Below, in pieces: positions 1 through 7,795 of a DNA stretch of 64,000 bases. The notes under the pieces were generated by a model, which did no database searches, was not told where the DNA came from, and saw only the letters and a program-made list of their open reading frames with translations. This DNA comes from JADJOM01 sp046327715 (GTDB lineage Bacteria; Gemmatimonadota; Gemmatimonadetes; Gemmatimonadales; GWC2-71-9), in NCBI GenBank assembly GCA_046327715.1, contig JAXLXY010000005.1, positions 213,136 through 277,135 of the forward strand, read 5' to 3'. Both the position numbers and the translations under genes were made by a program. Each line of letters begins with the position of its first letter. Within the stretch, counting starts at the first letter, position 1.

Positions 1-791
1 GGGAACGGCCCGATCCCTGGCAGGACCGGCTGGTCGACTGGATTGCCAGCCACCGGACCGCGGCCGTCGTCGCGGTCTCCGACGTCCTGGCGGAGCAGCT
101 CCGGCGCACGGTGGTGGCCTGTCCAGAGCGGGTGCGTACCATCCTCAACGGCGTCGATACCGAGGAATACGCGCCCCGTCCGGATGACGGCGCGCTGCGG
201 GGGGAGCTGGGCCTCGCACCCGAGGTGCCGATCATCGGCAGCATCGGCCGGCTCGAGCCGATCAAGGGCTACGATCTGATGGTGGAGGCCTTCGCGCTGC
301 TCGCCCGCGAGGCGGGGACGCGCGGCCCCGCGCCGGCGCTGGTGATCGCGGGTGAGGGCGGTGAGCAGGAGCGCCTCGCCGCCCGCGTCGCCGAGTTGGG
401 CCTGGGCCACCGGGTGTTCCTGCTGGGGTGGCGGAGCGATCCCGACCGGTTGTACCGGGCGTTCACGGTCTTCGCGATGACCTCGCGCAGCGAAGGGACG
501 TCGGTCAGCCTGCTCGAAGCCATGAGCTCCGGCTGCTGCCCGGTGGTCACGCCCGTGGGCGGGAATGGCGTGGTGCTGGGGCCGGCGCTGCAGCACCGGA
601 TGGTCGCGGGCCTGGCCCCGGAGGACATCGCGGCGGGCTGGCGCGCCGCCCTCGCGGATCCGGCGGCCCGCGCCACCGACGCCCGGGCCGGCCGGGCGCG
701 TGTGGAAGAGGCGTTCAGCCTGGCGGCCATGACGCGGGCCTACGAGGCGCTCTACAACGGCGTCCGGTCGGTGTCGTCGCCCAGCCCCTGA
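1..791 (+). CDS. GT4 glycosyltransferase, 5' truncated by window edge
   Basis: The open frame (codons in phase with position 3) enters from the left edge, so the N-terminal domain is missing. What remains is the C-terminal nucleotide-sugar-binding half of a GT-B fold glycosyltransferase. It has the hinge segment VRTILNGVDTEEY, then GSIGRLEPIKGYDLMVEAF and an ExxxxxxxE-type stretch (SEGTSVSLLEAMSSGCCPV), all typical of family GT4. Such enzymes add a sugar to a lipid-linked glycan on the cytoplasmic side. The donor and acceptor cannot be read from the sequence. Its last 40 bases overlap the convergent acyltransferase gene. Confidence 0.88.
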   Translation, partial: ERPDPWQDRLVDWIASHRTAAVVAVSDVLAEQLRRTVVACPERVRTILNGVDTEEYAPRPDDGALRGELGLAPEVPIIGSIGRLEPIKGYDLMVEAFALLAREAGTRGPAPALVIAGEGGEQERLAARVAELGLGHRVFLLGWRSDPDRLYRAFTVFAMTSRSEGTSVSLLEAMSSGCCPVVTPVGGNGVVLGPALQHRMVAGLAPEDIAAGWRAALADPAARATDARAGRARVEEAFSLAAMTRAYEALYNGVRSVSSPSP

Positions 792-1375
792 CGCTCGGCC
801 GAGAACCCGCCCAGCAGGTAGGCGTCACCATCGGCCACGGCGCGAACCAGCTCCTGGCGCTTCGCCTCATCGAGGAACCGCTCATCGTACGCCAGGTAGG
901 CGAAGCCGGGCCGGGTGGCCATCCGCTGTCGGTGTTTCTCGAGATACTCATCCAGGCTGCAGATGACGCGGGCCGGGCTCCCGGCGCAGACCGTGTTCGG
1001 CGGCAGGGACCGGGAAACGACCGAGCCCGCCCCGACCACTGTCCGCGGCCCGATCTCCACCCCAGCGAGGATGATGCTCCGGGCCCCGATGTGGCAGGAT
1101 TCGTGGATGACGACCCGGCCGATGCGCGCCGCGTCGAGGTACTCGTCCATCTGGGCGTCGTGCGCCAGGATCATGCACTCGGGGCCGAACCCCGTGTAGT
1201 CCCCGATGCTGATCAGGAAGCAGTGACTGGTGTCGATCGACGTCGAGGCCGGCAGCAACACCCCGCGGCCGATGTGCATCCCCTTGGCGCGGAGCGAGGC
1301 CCAGCGCCGGTGCAGCCGGGCCACTTCCAGGCGGGCCCGGGCGCCACGCAGGAGCCGCCAGACGATCCCGAGCAT
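752..1375 (-). CDS. Hexapeptide-repeat O-acyltransferase (207 aa)
   Basis: This is a left-handed beta-helix acetyltransferase of the WcaF/maltose-O-acetyltransferase type. Imperfect hexapeptide repeats (IGDYTG, IGRVVI, IGARSI, LAGVEI, IGPRTV, VGAGSV) run from about residue 55 to 150, with a likely catalytic His in LAHDAQ and a C-terminal helical tail. Such enzymes usually transfer acetyl from acetyl-CoA to a sugar hydroxyl. It starts 1 base after the preceding deacetylase stops, so it is the last gene of the leftward operon beginning at 6298. Its 3' end overlaps the convergent glycosyltransferase. An N-terminal helix of about 45 residues precedes the helix domain. Confidence 0.85.
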   Translation of the reverse strand: MLGIVWRLLRGARARLEVARLHRRWASLRAKGMHIGRGVLLPASTSIDTSHCFLISIGDYTGFGPECMILAHDAQMDEYLDAARIGRVVIHESCHIGARSIILAGVEIGPRTVVGAGSVVSRSLPPNTVCAGSPARVICSLDEYLEKHRQRMATRPGFAYLAYDERFLDEAKRQELVRAVADGDAYLLGGFSAERQGLGDDTDRTPL

Positions 1376-1376
1376 G

Positions 1377-2408
1377 TCAGGCTCCCTTGCGCAGGACGAG
1401 GGTCTTCAGGTGTTCAATGCGGGCCGTGCACTGGAGCACGTGCGGCAGCGACTCGGGCAGGTCGAACCGCAGGATCCGGAACGGGCCCTCCGGGCCGGCG
1501 CGGAAACGGGCCGGGGTGGCATAGCCCGGATCGCCCACCACCGCGCCGAGGAGGCCCAGCCGCGAGAGGATGGCGATCTCGCGGGCGCCGAAGTCCTCCG
1601 GGCCGCCATTCGGGTAGCAGTACACCGGCATCGGCCGGCGCACCTCCGCCTGCAGCCGGGTCCAGGACCCCGCCAGTTCCTCGGCAACCACGGCGTCCGT
1701 GGTGCGTGAGAGGATGGGGTGGGTCACGGTGTGTGGGCCGAAGCGCATCCCGCCGCCTTCGCACCGCCGCGCCTGTTCCCAGCTCATCGGGGCGTAGGCC
1801 GGTGGTGCCGCCACCGGCAGCTCCACCTCCGCGTCCGCTGCGAGCCGCGCGATGGCCGCGTGCTTCTCGGCATCCGGCACCGACTTGCAGCGCACGGTGA
1901 AGTCCTCCTGGGCCGCGGCGCGGGCCGCGGGGGAGTCGAGCGTCCACGCCAGCCGCTGAGCGTTCAGGTCGACCCCGAGGGCGGCTCGCCGGGTCTGCTG
2001 GAAGACGAACTCGATCCGATCCCACCAGAACCAGAGCTGACGGTCGAGGAAGCCGGTCGTGACGAAGGTCGTCACCGGACAGTCGAACTCGGCGAAGACC
2101 GGCGCCCCGATCTCGGCCTGGTCGAGGTACCCGTCATCGATGGTGAAGACCACGGACTCACGCGGCACCTCGCCGCGGGCGAGCCCCTGGACCAGGGCCT
2201 CGAGATCGAGGAAGTGATAGCGATCCCGCCGAAGGCGGTCGAGGACCCGCCGCAGCACCGGTACCGGGTAGCCCTGGGACCCGCTCTCCGTCTCGCGGAA
2301 GCGGTGCAGCATGAACACGGTGGCACTTCCCGCGGTCACTGCCCGCAGGGGGCGGGTAATCAGCGGGGCAGTCAGGGCGGACAGCACGAGGCGCTTGACG
2401 ATGGACAC
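1377..2408 (-). CDS. Polysaccharide deacetylase, NodB/CE4 family (343 aa)
   Basis: All NodB metal and catalytic motifs are visible. Motif 1 is FTIDDGY with the Asp pair at residues 91-92, motif 2 is HTVTH with metal His at about 226 and 230, and motif 3 is the YPNGGPEDFG segment. The sequence between motifs 1 and 2 is longer than in minimal NodB domains and contains an Arg/Trp-rich insert. The enzyme probably removes N- or O-acetyl groups from a glycan. A hydrophobic N-terminus (about residues 8-30) may act as a membrane anchor. It sits 10 bases after the GT4 gene and 1 base before the acyltransferase gene. Confidence 0.87.
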   Translation of the reverse strand: MSIVKRLVLSALTAPLITRPLRAVTAGSATVFMLHRFRETESGSQGYPVPVLRRVLDRLRRDRYHFLDLEALVQGLARGEVPRESVVFTIDDGYLDQAEIGAPVFAEFDCPVTTFVTTGFLDRQLWFWWDRIEFVFQQTRRAALGVDLNAQRLAWTLDSPAARAAAQEDFTVRCKSVPDAEKHAAIARLAADAEVELPVAAPPAYAPMSWEQARRCEGGGMRFGPHTVTHPILSRTTDAVVAEELAGSWTRLQAEVRRPMPVYCYPNGGPEDFGAREIAILSRLGLLGAVVGDPGYATPARFRAGPEGPFRILRFDLPESLPHVLQCTARIEHLKTLVLRKGA

Positions 2409-2418
2409 GCGGAGGCTC

Positions 2419-3876
2419 CTACACTGGGGAGGCGGGCCGGGGCAGCCCCAGCCGGTCGGCGAGCAACTGGAAGAGGGGCTCCGCCTGGGCCCGCCGGCTC
2501 AGGTGGGCCACGCCGGTGGGGCGGCCCGGCCGGCTGCCCGCGCGAAAGGCCCGCACGCGCCCGGCCAGCACCCGGGCCATGCCATCCACGTCGTCGGGGG
2601 CTACCACGTCGACCCCGGACTGGTCCAACGCCTCGGCGGTGGCGGAACCGGGCTCGGCCAGCGCCAGCACCCATGCCTCGAATCGCAGGTATTCGTAGAT
2701 CTTCGACGGGATCGCCAGATGGCTGTCCTGCGGAAGACTGACCAGCATCGTGGCGCCGGCCAGGAACTCCATCGCCGCCTGCCGGGGTCGCGGCGGCCCG
2801 GTCGTGACGAAGGCCGAGATTCCCTCCTCCTGCGCGATGGTGCTCACCGGGACCCCGCCGTAGTTGTCCACGTTGCCGATCAGCTCGATGCCAAAGTCCG
2901 CGGGGAGGAGCCCCGATTCCCGGATCACCCGGGCGGCCGCCTGGAAGAGGGGGCGTGGATCCCGGTCGAGGTAGATCGTCCCGGCATAGGCGAGCACGAA
3001 CCGCGGCCCCGGGCGTGGGGCGGGCATGGGGTCCTCGTCGTACCCGTTCATGACGGTCAGGATGCGCTCGGCGGCGGCCGGGTACCGTGCCTGCAATTCC
3101 CGCCGGGCGGCTGCCGTGTTGGTCACGACGAGCATTGCCTCGCGCACGGCCCGGGGTTCGAAGCGGCCCGCCATCCAGTACACGACCGGGCTGGCGAGAT
3201 CCTCCGGCAGGCGATTCACCAGGCTCCACGGGTCGCGCATGTCCACCACCAGCGGAAGACCGGTGCGCCCGGCGAGGCGCCGGGCCGCCTCGTGCACCAT
3301 GTGCGGCGGGCCACAACTGATGATGGCCCGGTGCAGCCCCGGCTGGACCAGGGGTCGCGCGAGGGTGGCCGCCGCAAGGCCCCAGTCGAGGTCGGCGAGA
3401 TTGGTGCGCAGCGCAAAATACGCGCGGAGCCAATCCCGAGGTCGGCTCAGGCGCCACCGGACCTCGTCCCGCGCGTAGGAGCCGCCCCCCCTGGGGGCCC
3501 GAGGCGCTGGCGCGGGGTCCCCCGGGTCTGGCGGGGGTGCGGGGCGACGGGTGCCACGAACGCTGCGCGCGGCGCGGGCGGCGGCGTTCTCCAGGCGCTC
3601 CATCCAGTGGGTCCGGAGGGGAACGCCGAAGACGCGCGTGTCAGGCGGCAGCGCCGACAGCCGCGCCTGGTCCGGTGCGTCCAGGCTCGAGGGATGGACC
3701 GTCACGACATCGAGGCCCCAGCCCTGCTCCGCGGCGAGGTGGGCGAGCATCTGCCAGCGGAGCCCGCCCACGGACTGTCCCGGGGGGAAGTGAAAGCTGA
3801 GGAGCAGCAGGCGCGGACGCTCGGGCGGCGGGACCTCCGGCCCCGCGAGCCGGGGAGCCGCTGACCAGTCCGTCAC
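2419..3876 (-). CDS. GT4-like glycosyltransferase (485 aa)
   Basis: A GT-B glycosyltransferase. The N-terminal domain begins with RLLLLSFHFPPGQSVGGLRW, the usual first strand plus Gly-rich loop, and a C-terminal Rossmann half has YAGTIYLDRDPRPLFQAA and a FEAWVLALAEPGSATAEA tail. I chose the GTG at 3876 because it overlaps the sulfotransferase stop as GTGA and the family homology begins right after it. The upstream in-frame extension to 4317 is low-complexity sequence covered by the sulfotransferase. About 60 Pro/Arg-rich residues in the middle form a linker. Donor and acceptor are unknown. Confidence 0.85.
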   Translation of the reverse strand: MTDWSAAPRLAGPEVPPPERPRLLLLSFHFPPGQSVGGLRWQMLAHLAAEQGWGLDVVTVHPSSLDAPDQARLSALPPDTRVFGVPLRTHWMERLENAAARAARSVRGTRRPAPPPDPGDPAPAPRAPRGGGSYARDEVRWRLSRPRDWLRAYFALRTNLADLDWGLAAATLARPLVQPGLHRAIISCGPPHMVHEAARRLAGRTGLPLVVDMRDPWSLVNRLPEDLASPVVYWMAGRFEPRAVREAMLVVTNTAAARRELQARYPAAAERILTVMNGYDEDPMPAPRPGPRFVLAYAGTIYLDRDPRPLFQAAARVIRESGLLPADFGIELIGNVDNYGGVPVSTIAQEEGISAFVTTGPPRPRQAAMEFLAGATMLVSLPQDSHLAIPSKIYEYLRFEAWVLALAEPGSATAEALDQSGVDVVAPDDVDGMARVLAGRVRAFRAGSRPGRPTGVAHLSRRAQAEPLFQLLADRLGLPRPASPV

Positions 3877-4796
3877 CGTCGGGCCCCGAATCGCCGCGCC
3901 ACGGCGGTGCGGAGGCGACGGAGCGTCCGCAGCACCTCCTCGCCGTACCCCCCCGAGGGCCGGCTGCCGTAGGTCTCGTAGCCCATCGCCGTCAGGACGC
4001 TCCACGCGCGCTTCTCGAATCCGATCCGCTGCCCCTCGGTGAGCCGCACCTTCCAGCGCCCGGCGTTGTCCTTGCGAGGCGGCTGGTTGAGCAGGGGCCA
4101 GAGGCCCTTCTTCTCCTCCGGGACCGAGCGGTCCACGTGCCGATGGTACTCCAGCATCGCCGGTGCCCACGCCACGCCAAGGAACCCGCACACCCGCTGC
4201 AACTGGCCGGCGGGGTCCTCGAGCAGGTCCTCGTAGCGGATCTCGAGGTAGCGCGACCCGAGCACCACACCGAGGCGCCGCACCCACTCGACCTGTTCCC
4301 GCCAGCATTCGGCGCACTCGAACAGGTCCTGGATGCCGAAATCCTGCTGCTGCTGGGACAGGCAGGCGTCACGGCCATCGCGGATGATGTGGAGGATCCG
4401 GCACTCCGGGAACCAGCGGTGCAGGCGATCGATCCGCTCCATGTTGCCGGGGTCCTTGTCACCCCAGAGCCGCTTGCCCTGCGCGGCCGCGTACGCCATG
4501 TGGAAGGCGTCGATGATCCCGGGGTACCCGGGATACCGGCGCCCGGACAGGATGGCCTCGGCCTGAAGCGGCGTCTGCCACAGCCGGATCCGCTCCTCGC
4601 CCAGGAGGGCATCGACCAGGCGCCGCGCGTCCGCGTCGGTGGTCAGGTGCCCGAAGTCGGCCAGCCGGTCCTCGTACCGCGCCCACAGCCCGACCGTATC
4701 CAGCGGAATGGCGATCTCGGGGTGATTGTCGAGCATCAGGCGCAGCAGCGTCGTCCCGCTGCGCTGGAATCCCACCAGGAAGAAGGGCTCGGTCAC
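3873..4796 (-). CDS. PAPS-dependent sulfotransferase (307 aa)
   Basis: A Sulfotransfer_1/3-type cytosolic sulfotransferase. The 5'-phosphosulfate-binding loop is FFLVGFQRSGTTLLRL (QRSGTT at residues 11-16). The 3'-phosphate-binding Arg and Ser segment is ILHIIRDGRDACLSQ, and a C-terminal EKKGLW-to-GRWK stretch is typical of bacterial members. It should transfer sulfate from PAPS to a sugar hydroxyl or lipid-linked intermediate. The GTG start at 4796 overlaps the flippase stop as GTGA. The PAPS operon at 34151-38222 is the natural co-substrate supply. Confidence 0.88.
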   Translation of the reverse strand: MTEPFFLVGFQRSGTTLLRLMLDNHPEIAIPLDTVGLWARYEDRLADFGHLTTDADARRLVDALLGEERIRLWQTPLQAEAILSGRRYPGYPGIIDAFHMAYAAAQGKRLWGDKDPGNMERIDRLHRWFPECRILHIIRDGRDACLSQQQQDFGIQDLFECAECWREQVEWVRRLGVVLGSRYLEIRYEDLLEDPAGQLQRVCGFLGVAWAPAMLEYHRHVDRSVPEEKKGLWPLLNQPPRKDNAGRWKVRLTEGQRIGFEKRAWSVLTAMGYETYGSRPSGGYGEEVLRTLRRLRTAVARRFGARR

Positions 4797-6298
4797 CGGC
4801 GCAGCTCTCCGACAAGGGCGCGGACTCCGGCGAGGCGCTCGCGGAAGCCCAGGATCAGGACCACGACGTACGTCAGCGCGCCGACCCCCACCGCGGTGAA
4901 GAACTGGGTCGGGAGGCCGGTGCTCGCGGGCAGGAGGGCCCGCGTCGCGGCCACCATGGCCATCATGGCGGTGGCGGCGATCATCGAGGGGCGGATGGCC
5001 TCGGCCAGTTCGATCATGCGCATGTCCGTCACCCGCTGGACCGCCCGCAGCATGGGCCAGGTCACGAGGGGATAGCCGATGACCCACGCGCCGGCCACTC
5101 CCGCCAGCCCCCATCGGGAGCCGGCCATGAAGAGGGGGAGCAGGACGGCTACCCCGAGGAGGTTGTACCGCATGGCGCGCCCGGATTCCCCGACCGCCTG
5201 CAGGGCGTGGGGCAGGGTGGAGGTGAGGGAGCGGAAGGCGCCGTAGAAGGCCAGGATGGCGAGCGGGGCGATCGCCGGCCACCAGCGGTCCCCCATCACC
5301 ACGACCACGAAGAGGTCGGCCACGCTGGCGAGGCCCATGGCCACGGGAAAAGTGAGCAGCGCCAGGCCCTCGGTGATCTTGAGGAGGTAGCGGCGCAGCT
5401 TGGGCCGGTCGTCCTGGACCGCCGAGAAGATGGCCGGCGTGACCTGCGAGACCAGCGCGCTGATCCGGTCCACCGGCAGGCTGGCGAGGGTCCAGGCATG
5501 CACGTACGACCCCAGGAGCACCTGTCCGAGTCGCTTGCCGACCACCGCGTTGTCGCCGTTGCTGTACCCGTACCAGGCCAGGCGGGCGACCATGATGTGC
5601 GTCCCGAAGGTCACCGCCGACGAGACCTCCGACCACCGGGCCGGCCAGCCCAGGCGGTGCGGCTTCCAGTACACTGCGAGGGCCATGCTGAACACGCCAC
5701 CCAGCACCATGCCGCCCATGAGGGACCAGTAGCTGCCACCCAGCAGGGCCAGCACCAGCATGCTGATCCCCGAGACGGCCTGCTCGCTCGCATCCAGCGC
5801 CGCGACCCGCCGGAACTGCATGTCGCGGGACATGATGGACTTCGGCAGGACCTTGACGGCGGTGGTCACGAACAGGAAGCTCTGCAGGATGAGCGGGCCC
5901 GCGAGGGCCGGGGCGTGGAAGAACTGCGCCACCAGCGGGGCCGCCAGAAACGACAGTCCCCACAGCCCGATCCCGAGTGCGAGCGACATGCCACCCAGCG
6001 CCGAGATCTGGTCATCCGAGAGGTCACGGCGGCGGATGATGGCTGCGCCAAGACCGAACTCGTTGACCAGCTGGACCAGGCCCACATAGAGCGCCGTGAA
6101 CCCGTAAAGCCCGTAGTCGCCCGGGGTGAGGATCCGGGCGAGGACGATCGTGATGCTCCAGTTGAGGATCTGAGTGGCCCAGCGCAGGGCACCGGTCCAG
6201 GCGATGCCACGCAGGAGCGCGCGATCGAGCGGATCGCGCTCCGGCGGTGCCGCCGCTGGGGTTGCCGCGGCGGGTGCCACGTTCACGTCACTGCGCAC
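4793..6298 (-). CDS. Lipopolysaccharide/teichuronic-type flippase, WzxC/TuaB-like (501 aa)
   Basis: A polytopic MATE/MOP-superfamily exporter with about 12-14 hydrophobic segments. The first 120 residues carry the typical pattern GIAWTGALRW, LARILTPGDYGLYG and FGLGAAIIRR of Polysacc_synt_3 proteins. It likely flips an undecaprenyl-linked repeat unit across the inner membrane. It is first in the leftward five-gene operon. A sigma-54-like promoter on the same strand lies 36 bases upstream (6334-6349). A second exporter of the same superfamily is at 51458, so two repeat units or substrates may be exported. Confidence 0.88.
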   Translation of the reverse strand: MRSDVNVAPAAATPAAAPPERDPLDRALLRGIAWTGALRWATQILNWSITIVLARILTPGDYGLYGFTALYVGLVQLVNEFGLGAAIIRRRDLSDDQISALGGMSLALGIGLWGLSFLAAPLVAQFFHAPALAGPLILQSFLFVTTAVKVLPKSIMSRDMQFRRVAALDASEQAVSGISMLVLALLGGSYWSLMGGMVLGGVFSMALAVYWKPHRLGWPARWSEVSSAVTFGTHIMVARLAWYGYSNGDNAVVGKRLGQVLLGSYVHAWTLASLPVDRISALVSQVTPAIFSAVQDDRPKLRRYLLKITEGLALLTFPVAMGLASVADLFVVVVMGDRWWPAIAPLAILAFYGAFRSLTSTLPHALQAVGESGRAMRYNLLGVAVLLPLFMAGSRWGLAGVAGAWVIGYPLVTWPMLRAVQRVTDMRMIELAEAIRPSMIAATAMMAMVAATRALLPASTGLPTQFFTAVGVGALTYVVVLILGFRERLAGVRALVGELRR

Positions 6299-6333
6299 AC
6301 GGCTCCCGGGTCAGGATCAGAGGCGGCTAGCCC

Positions 6334-6349
6334 AGCAATTTCAGGGCCA
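6334..6349 (-). promoter_or_regulatory. Sigma-54-type -24/-12 promoter of the flippase operon
   Basis: The bottom strand reads TGGCCCTGAAATTGCT. This matches TGGCAC-N5-TTGCW with one mismatch at the fifth base; GG (-24) and GC (-12) are 10 bases apart as required. It lies 36 bases before the start of the flippase gene. Confidence 0.6.
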
Positions 6350-6395
6350 CCTGGGTTCGGCCGGTGGGTCGAATGCCGACCGGGGCCACATCGAC

Positions 6396-6420
6396 TAAGA
6401 TAATGCCGATCAATATCTTA
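6396..6420. repeat. Perfect inverted repeat TAAGATA-N11-TATCTTA
   Basis: Seven-base perfect arms at 6396-6402 and 6414-6420 in an AT-rich island. It sits almost midway between the two divergent sigma-54-like promoters (47 and 53 bases away). That is a plausible place for a shared enhancer-binding-protein site; a terminator is unlikely because there is no flanking gene end. Confidence 0.5.
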
Positions 6421-6472
6421 CGAGTAGCCTCCGAGGACCCATCCCAGCGGATGGGCTGGCGCGATGGCCCCG

Positions 6473-6488
6473 CGGCATTGTCCGTGCT
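6473..6488 (+). promoter_or_regulatory. Sigma-54-type -24/-12 promoter of the six-hairpin gene
   Basis: CGGCATTGTCCGTGCT matches TGGCAY-N5-TTGCW with two mismatches (first base C, and G for the first T of TTGC). It lies 50 bases before the GTG at 6539. It overlaps the open frame that begins at the ATG at 6464, which argues for the later start. Confidence 0.5.
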
Positions 6489-6538
6489 CCAGCGGCCGGT
6501 GTTTCCGGTTCGTCACCTTTCTTCTGGACTCGACCCCT

Positions 6539-7795
6539 GTGGCAGCCTTCCCAGATCGTGTACTCCGCTCCCTGGCGGCCCGCTGGCGCACCCTCCTCGC
6601 CGCGCCGCTCTTCAACCCGCTGGGGCGCGGCGAGCTGGCCCGCGAGCGCGCCGGCGGCCACCCGGCGGATCCCGACCATCGTCCCCACCTCGAGGAGGCG
6701 GTCGCCTGGATCTGCCGGGCCCAGGACGCCACGCCGGATGACGGCATTGCCCGGGGCTACAGCGTCTTCTACAGCCCGTACTTCCAGGGCCAGGGGTGGC
6801 AGCCCTCCTACCCCGAGACCACGGGATACCTCATCCCCACGCTGCTCGAGGCGGCGCAGGAGCTCGGTCAGCCGGCCCTCGTGGACCGGGCGCTCCGCGC
6901 CGCTCGGTGGGAGATCGCGGTCCAGCTGGAGTCGGGGGCGGTGCAGGGCGGGGTCATCGGCGAGGGCCGGACCCCGGCCATCTTCAACACCGGGCAGGTC
7001 ATGTTCGGCTGGCTGGCTGCCTTCGAGCAGACCGGCGATGGGGCGTTCGCCGACGCACTGCGCCGGGCGGGGCGCTACCTGGTGCATTCCATGGACAGCG
7101 AGGGGCAGTTCCGGCAGGGGGAATCGGACTTCGCACGGAAGGACGCCACGCTCTACAACGCGCGGGTGACGTGGGCCCTGGCCGAGGCCGGCAAGGCCCT
7201 GGGCGAGCCCTCCTTCGTCGACGCCGCGTCGCGGCACCTGCGCATGGTGGCCGGCCGGCAGCATCCCAACGGCTGGTTTCCGCAGTGCTGCCTGAGCGAT
7301 CCCGATCGCCCCCTCCTGCACACCATCTCCTACACCGTGCGCGGCCTGCTCGAGGGAGGCCGCGTGCTCGAGGACGCCACCATCCTCGCTGCGGGGGTTC
7401 GCGCCGCCGAGGCGCTGCTGCCCCTCGTGCGGGCGGATGGGTTCCTGCCGGGCCGGTTCGCGGCCGACTGGTCGGGGGCCGTGGCGTGGAGCTGCCTGAC
7501 CGGCGACGTGCAGGCCGCCAACAACTGGATGCGGCTGCACCTCATCACCGGCGAGACGCGCTGGCTCGAGCCGGTCCCGCGCGTGCTGGCCTACGTGAAG
7601 CGCACCCAGAACCGGAGCTCGGCCGATCCCGGGCTCCGGGGCGGGATCAAGGGCTCCGCGCCGATGGATGGCGACTACGGCCGCCACGAGATCCTCAACT
7701 GGGCCACCAAGTACTTCGCCGATGCACTGATGCGGGACGGTCAGCTGGCGCGCGGCACCGCCCGGGACCGCATGACCGCCTACCGTCTGGCCTGA
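6539..7795 (+). CDS. Six-hairpin (alpha/alpha-toroid) protein of polysaccharide locus (418 aa)
   Basis: A soluble protein of repeated helical hairpins with aromatic/Gly turns, e.g. YPETTGYLIPTLLEAA, IFNTGQVMFGWLAAF, HPNGWFPQCCL, HTISYTVRGLLEG and RHEILNWATKYFADAL. This periodic pattern is seen in (alpha/alpha)6-barrel glycosidases, lyases and epimerases. A role in trimming or modifying the polymer is plausible, but I cannot identify the catalytic residues or name a family with confidence. GTG 6539 is preferred over ATG 6464 because the promoter site overlaps the longer frame and the extra N-terminus is Cys/Arg-rich and unlike a folded domain. The 3' end overlaps the convergent gene by 16 bases. 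Confidence 0.7.
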   Translation: MAAFPDRVLRSLAARWRTLLAAPLFNPLGRGELARERAGGHPADPDHRPHLEEAVAWICRAQDATPDDGIARGYSVFYSPYFQGQGWQPSYPETTGYLIPTLLEAAQELGQPALVDRALRAARWEIAVQLESGAVQGGVIGEGRTPAIFNTGQVMFGWLAAFEQTGDGAFADALRRAGRYLVHSMDSEGQFRQGESDFARKDATLYNARVTWALAEAGKALGEPSFVDAASRHLRMVAGRQHPNGWFPQCCLSDPDRPLLHTISYTVRGLLEGGRVLEDATILAAGVRAAEALLPLVRADGFLPGRFAADWSGAVAWSCLTGDVQAANNWMRLHLITGETRWLEPVPRVLAYVKRTQNRSSADPGLRGGIKGSAPMDGDYGRHEILNWATKYFADALMRDGQLARGTARDRMTAYRLA

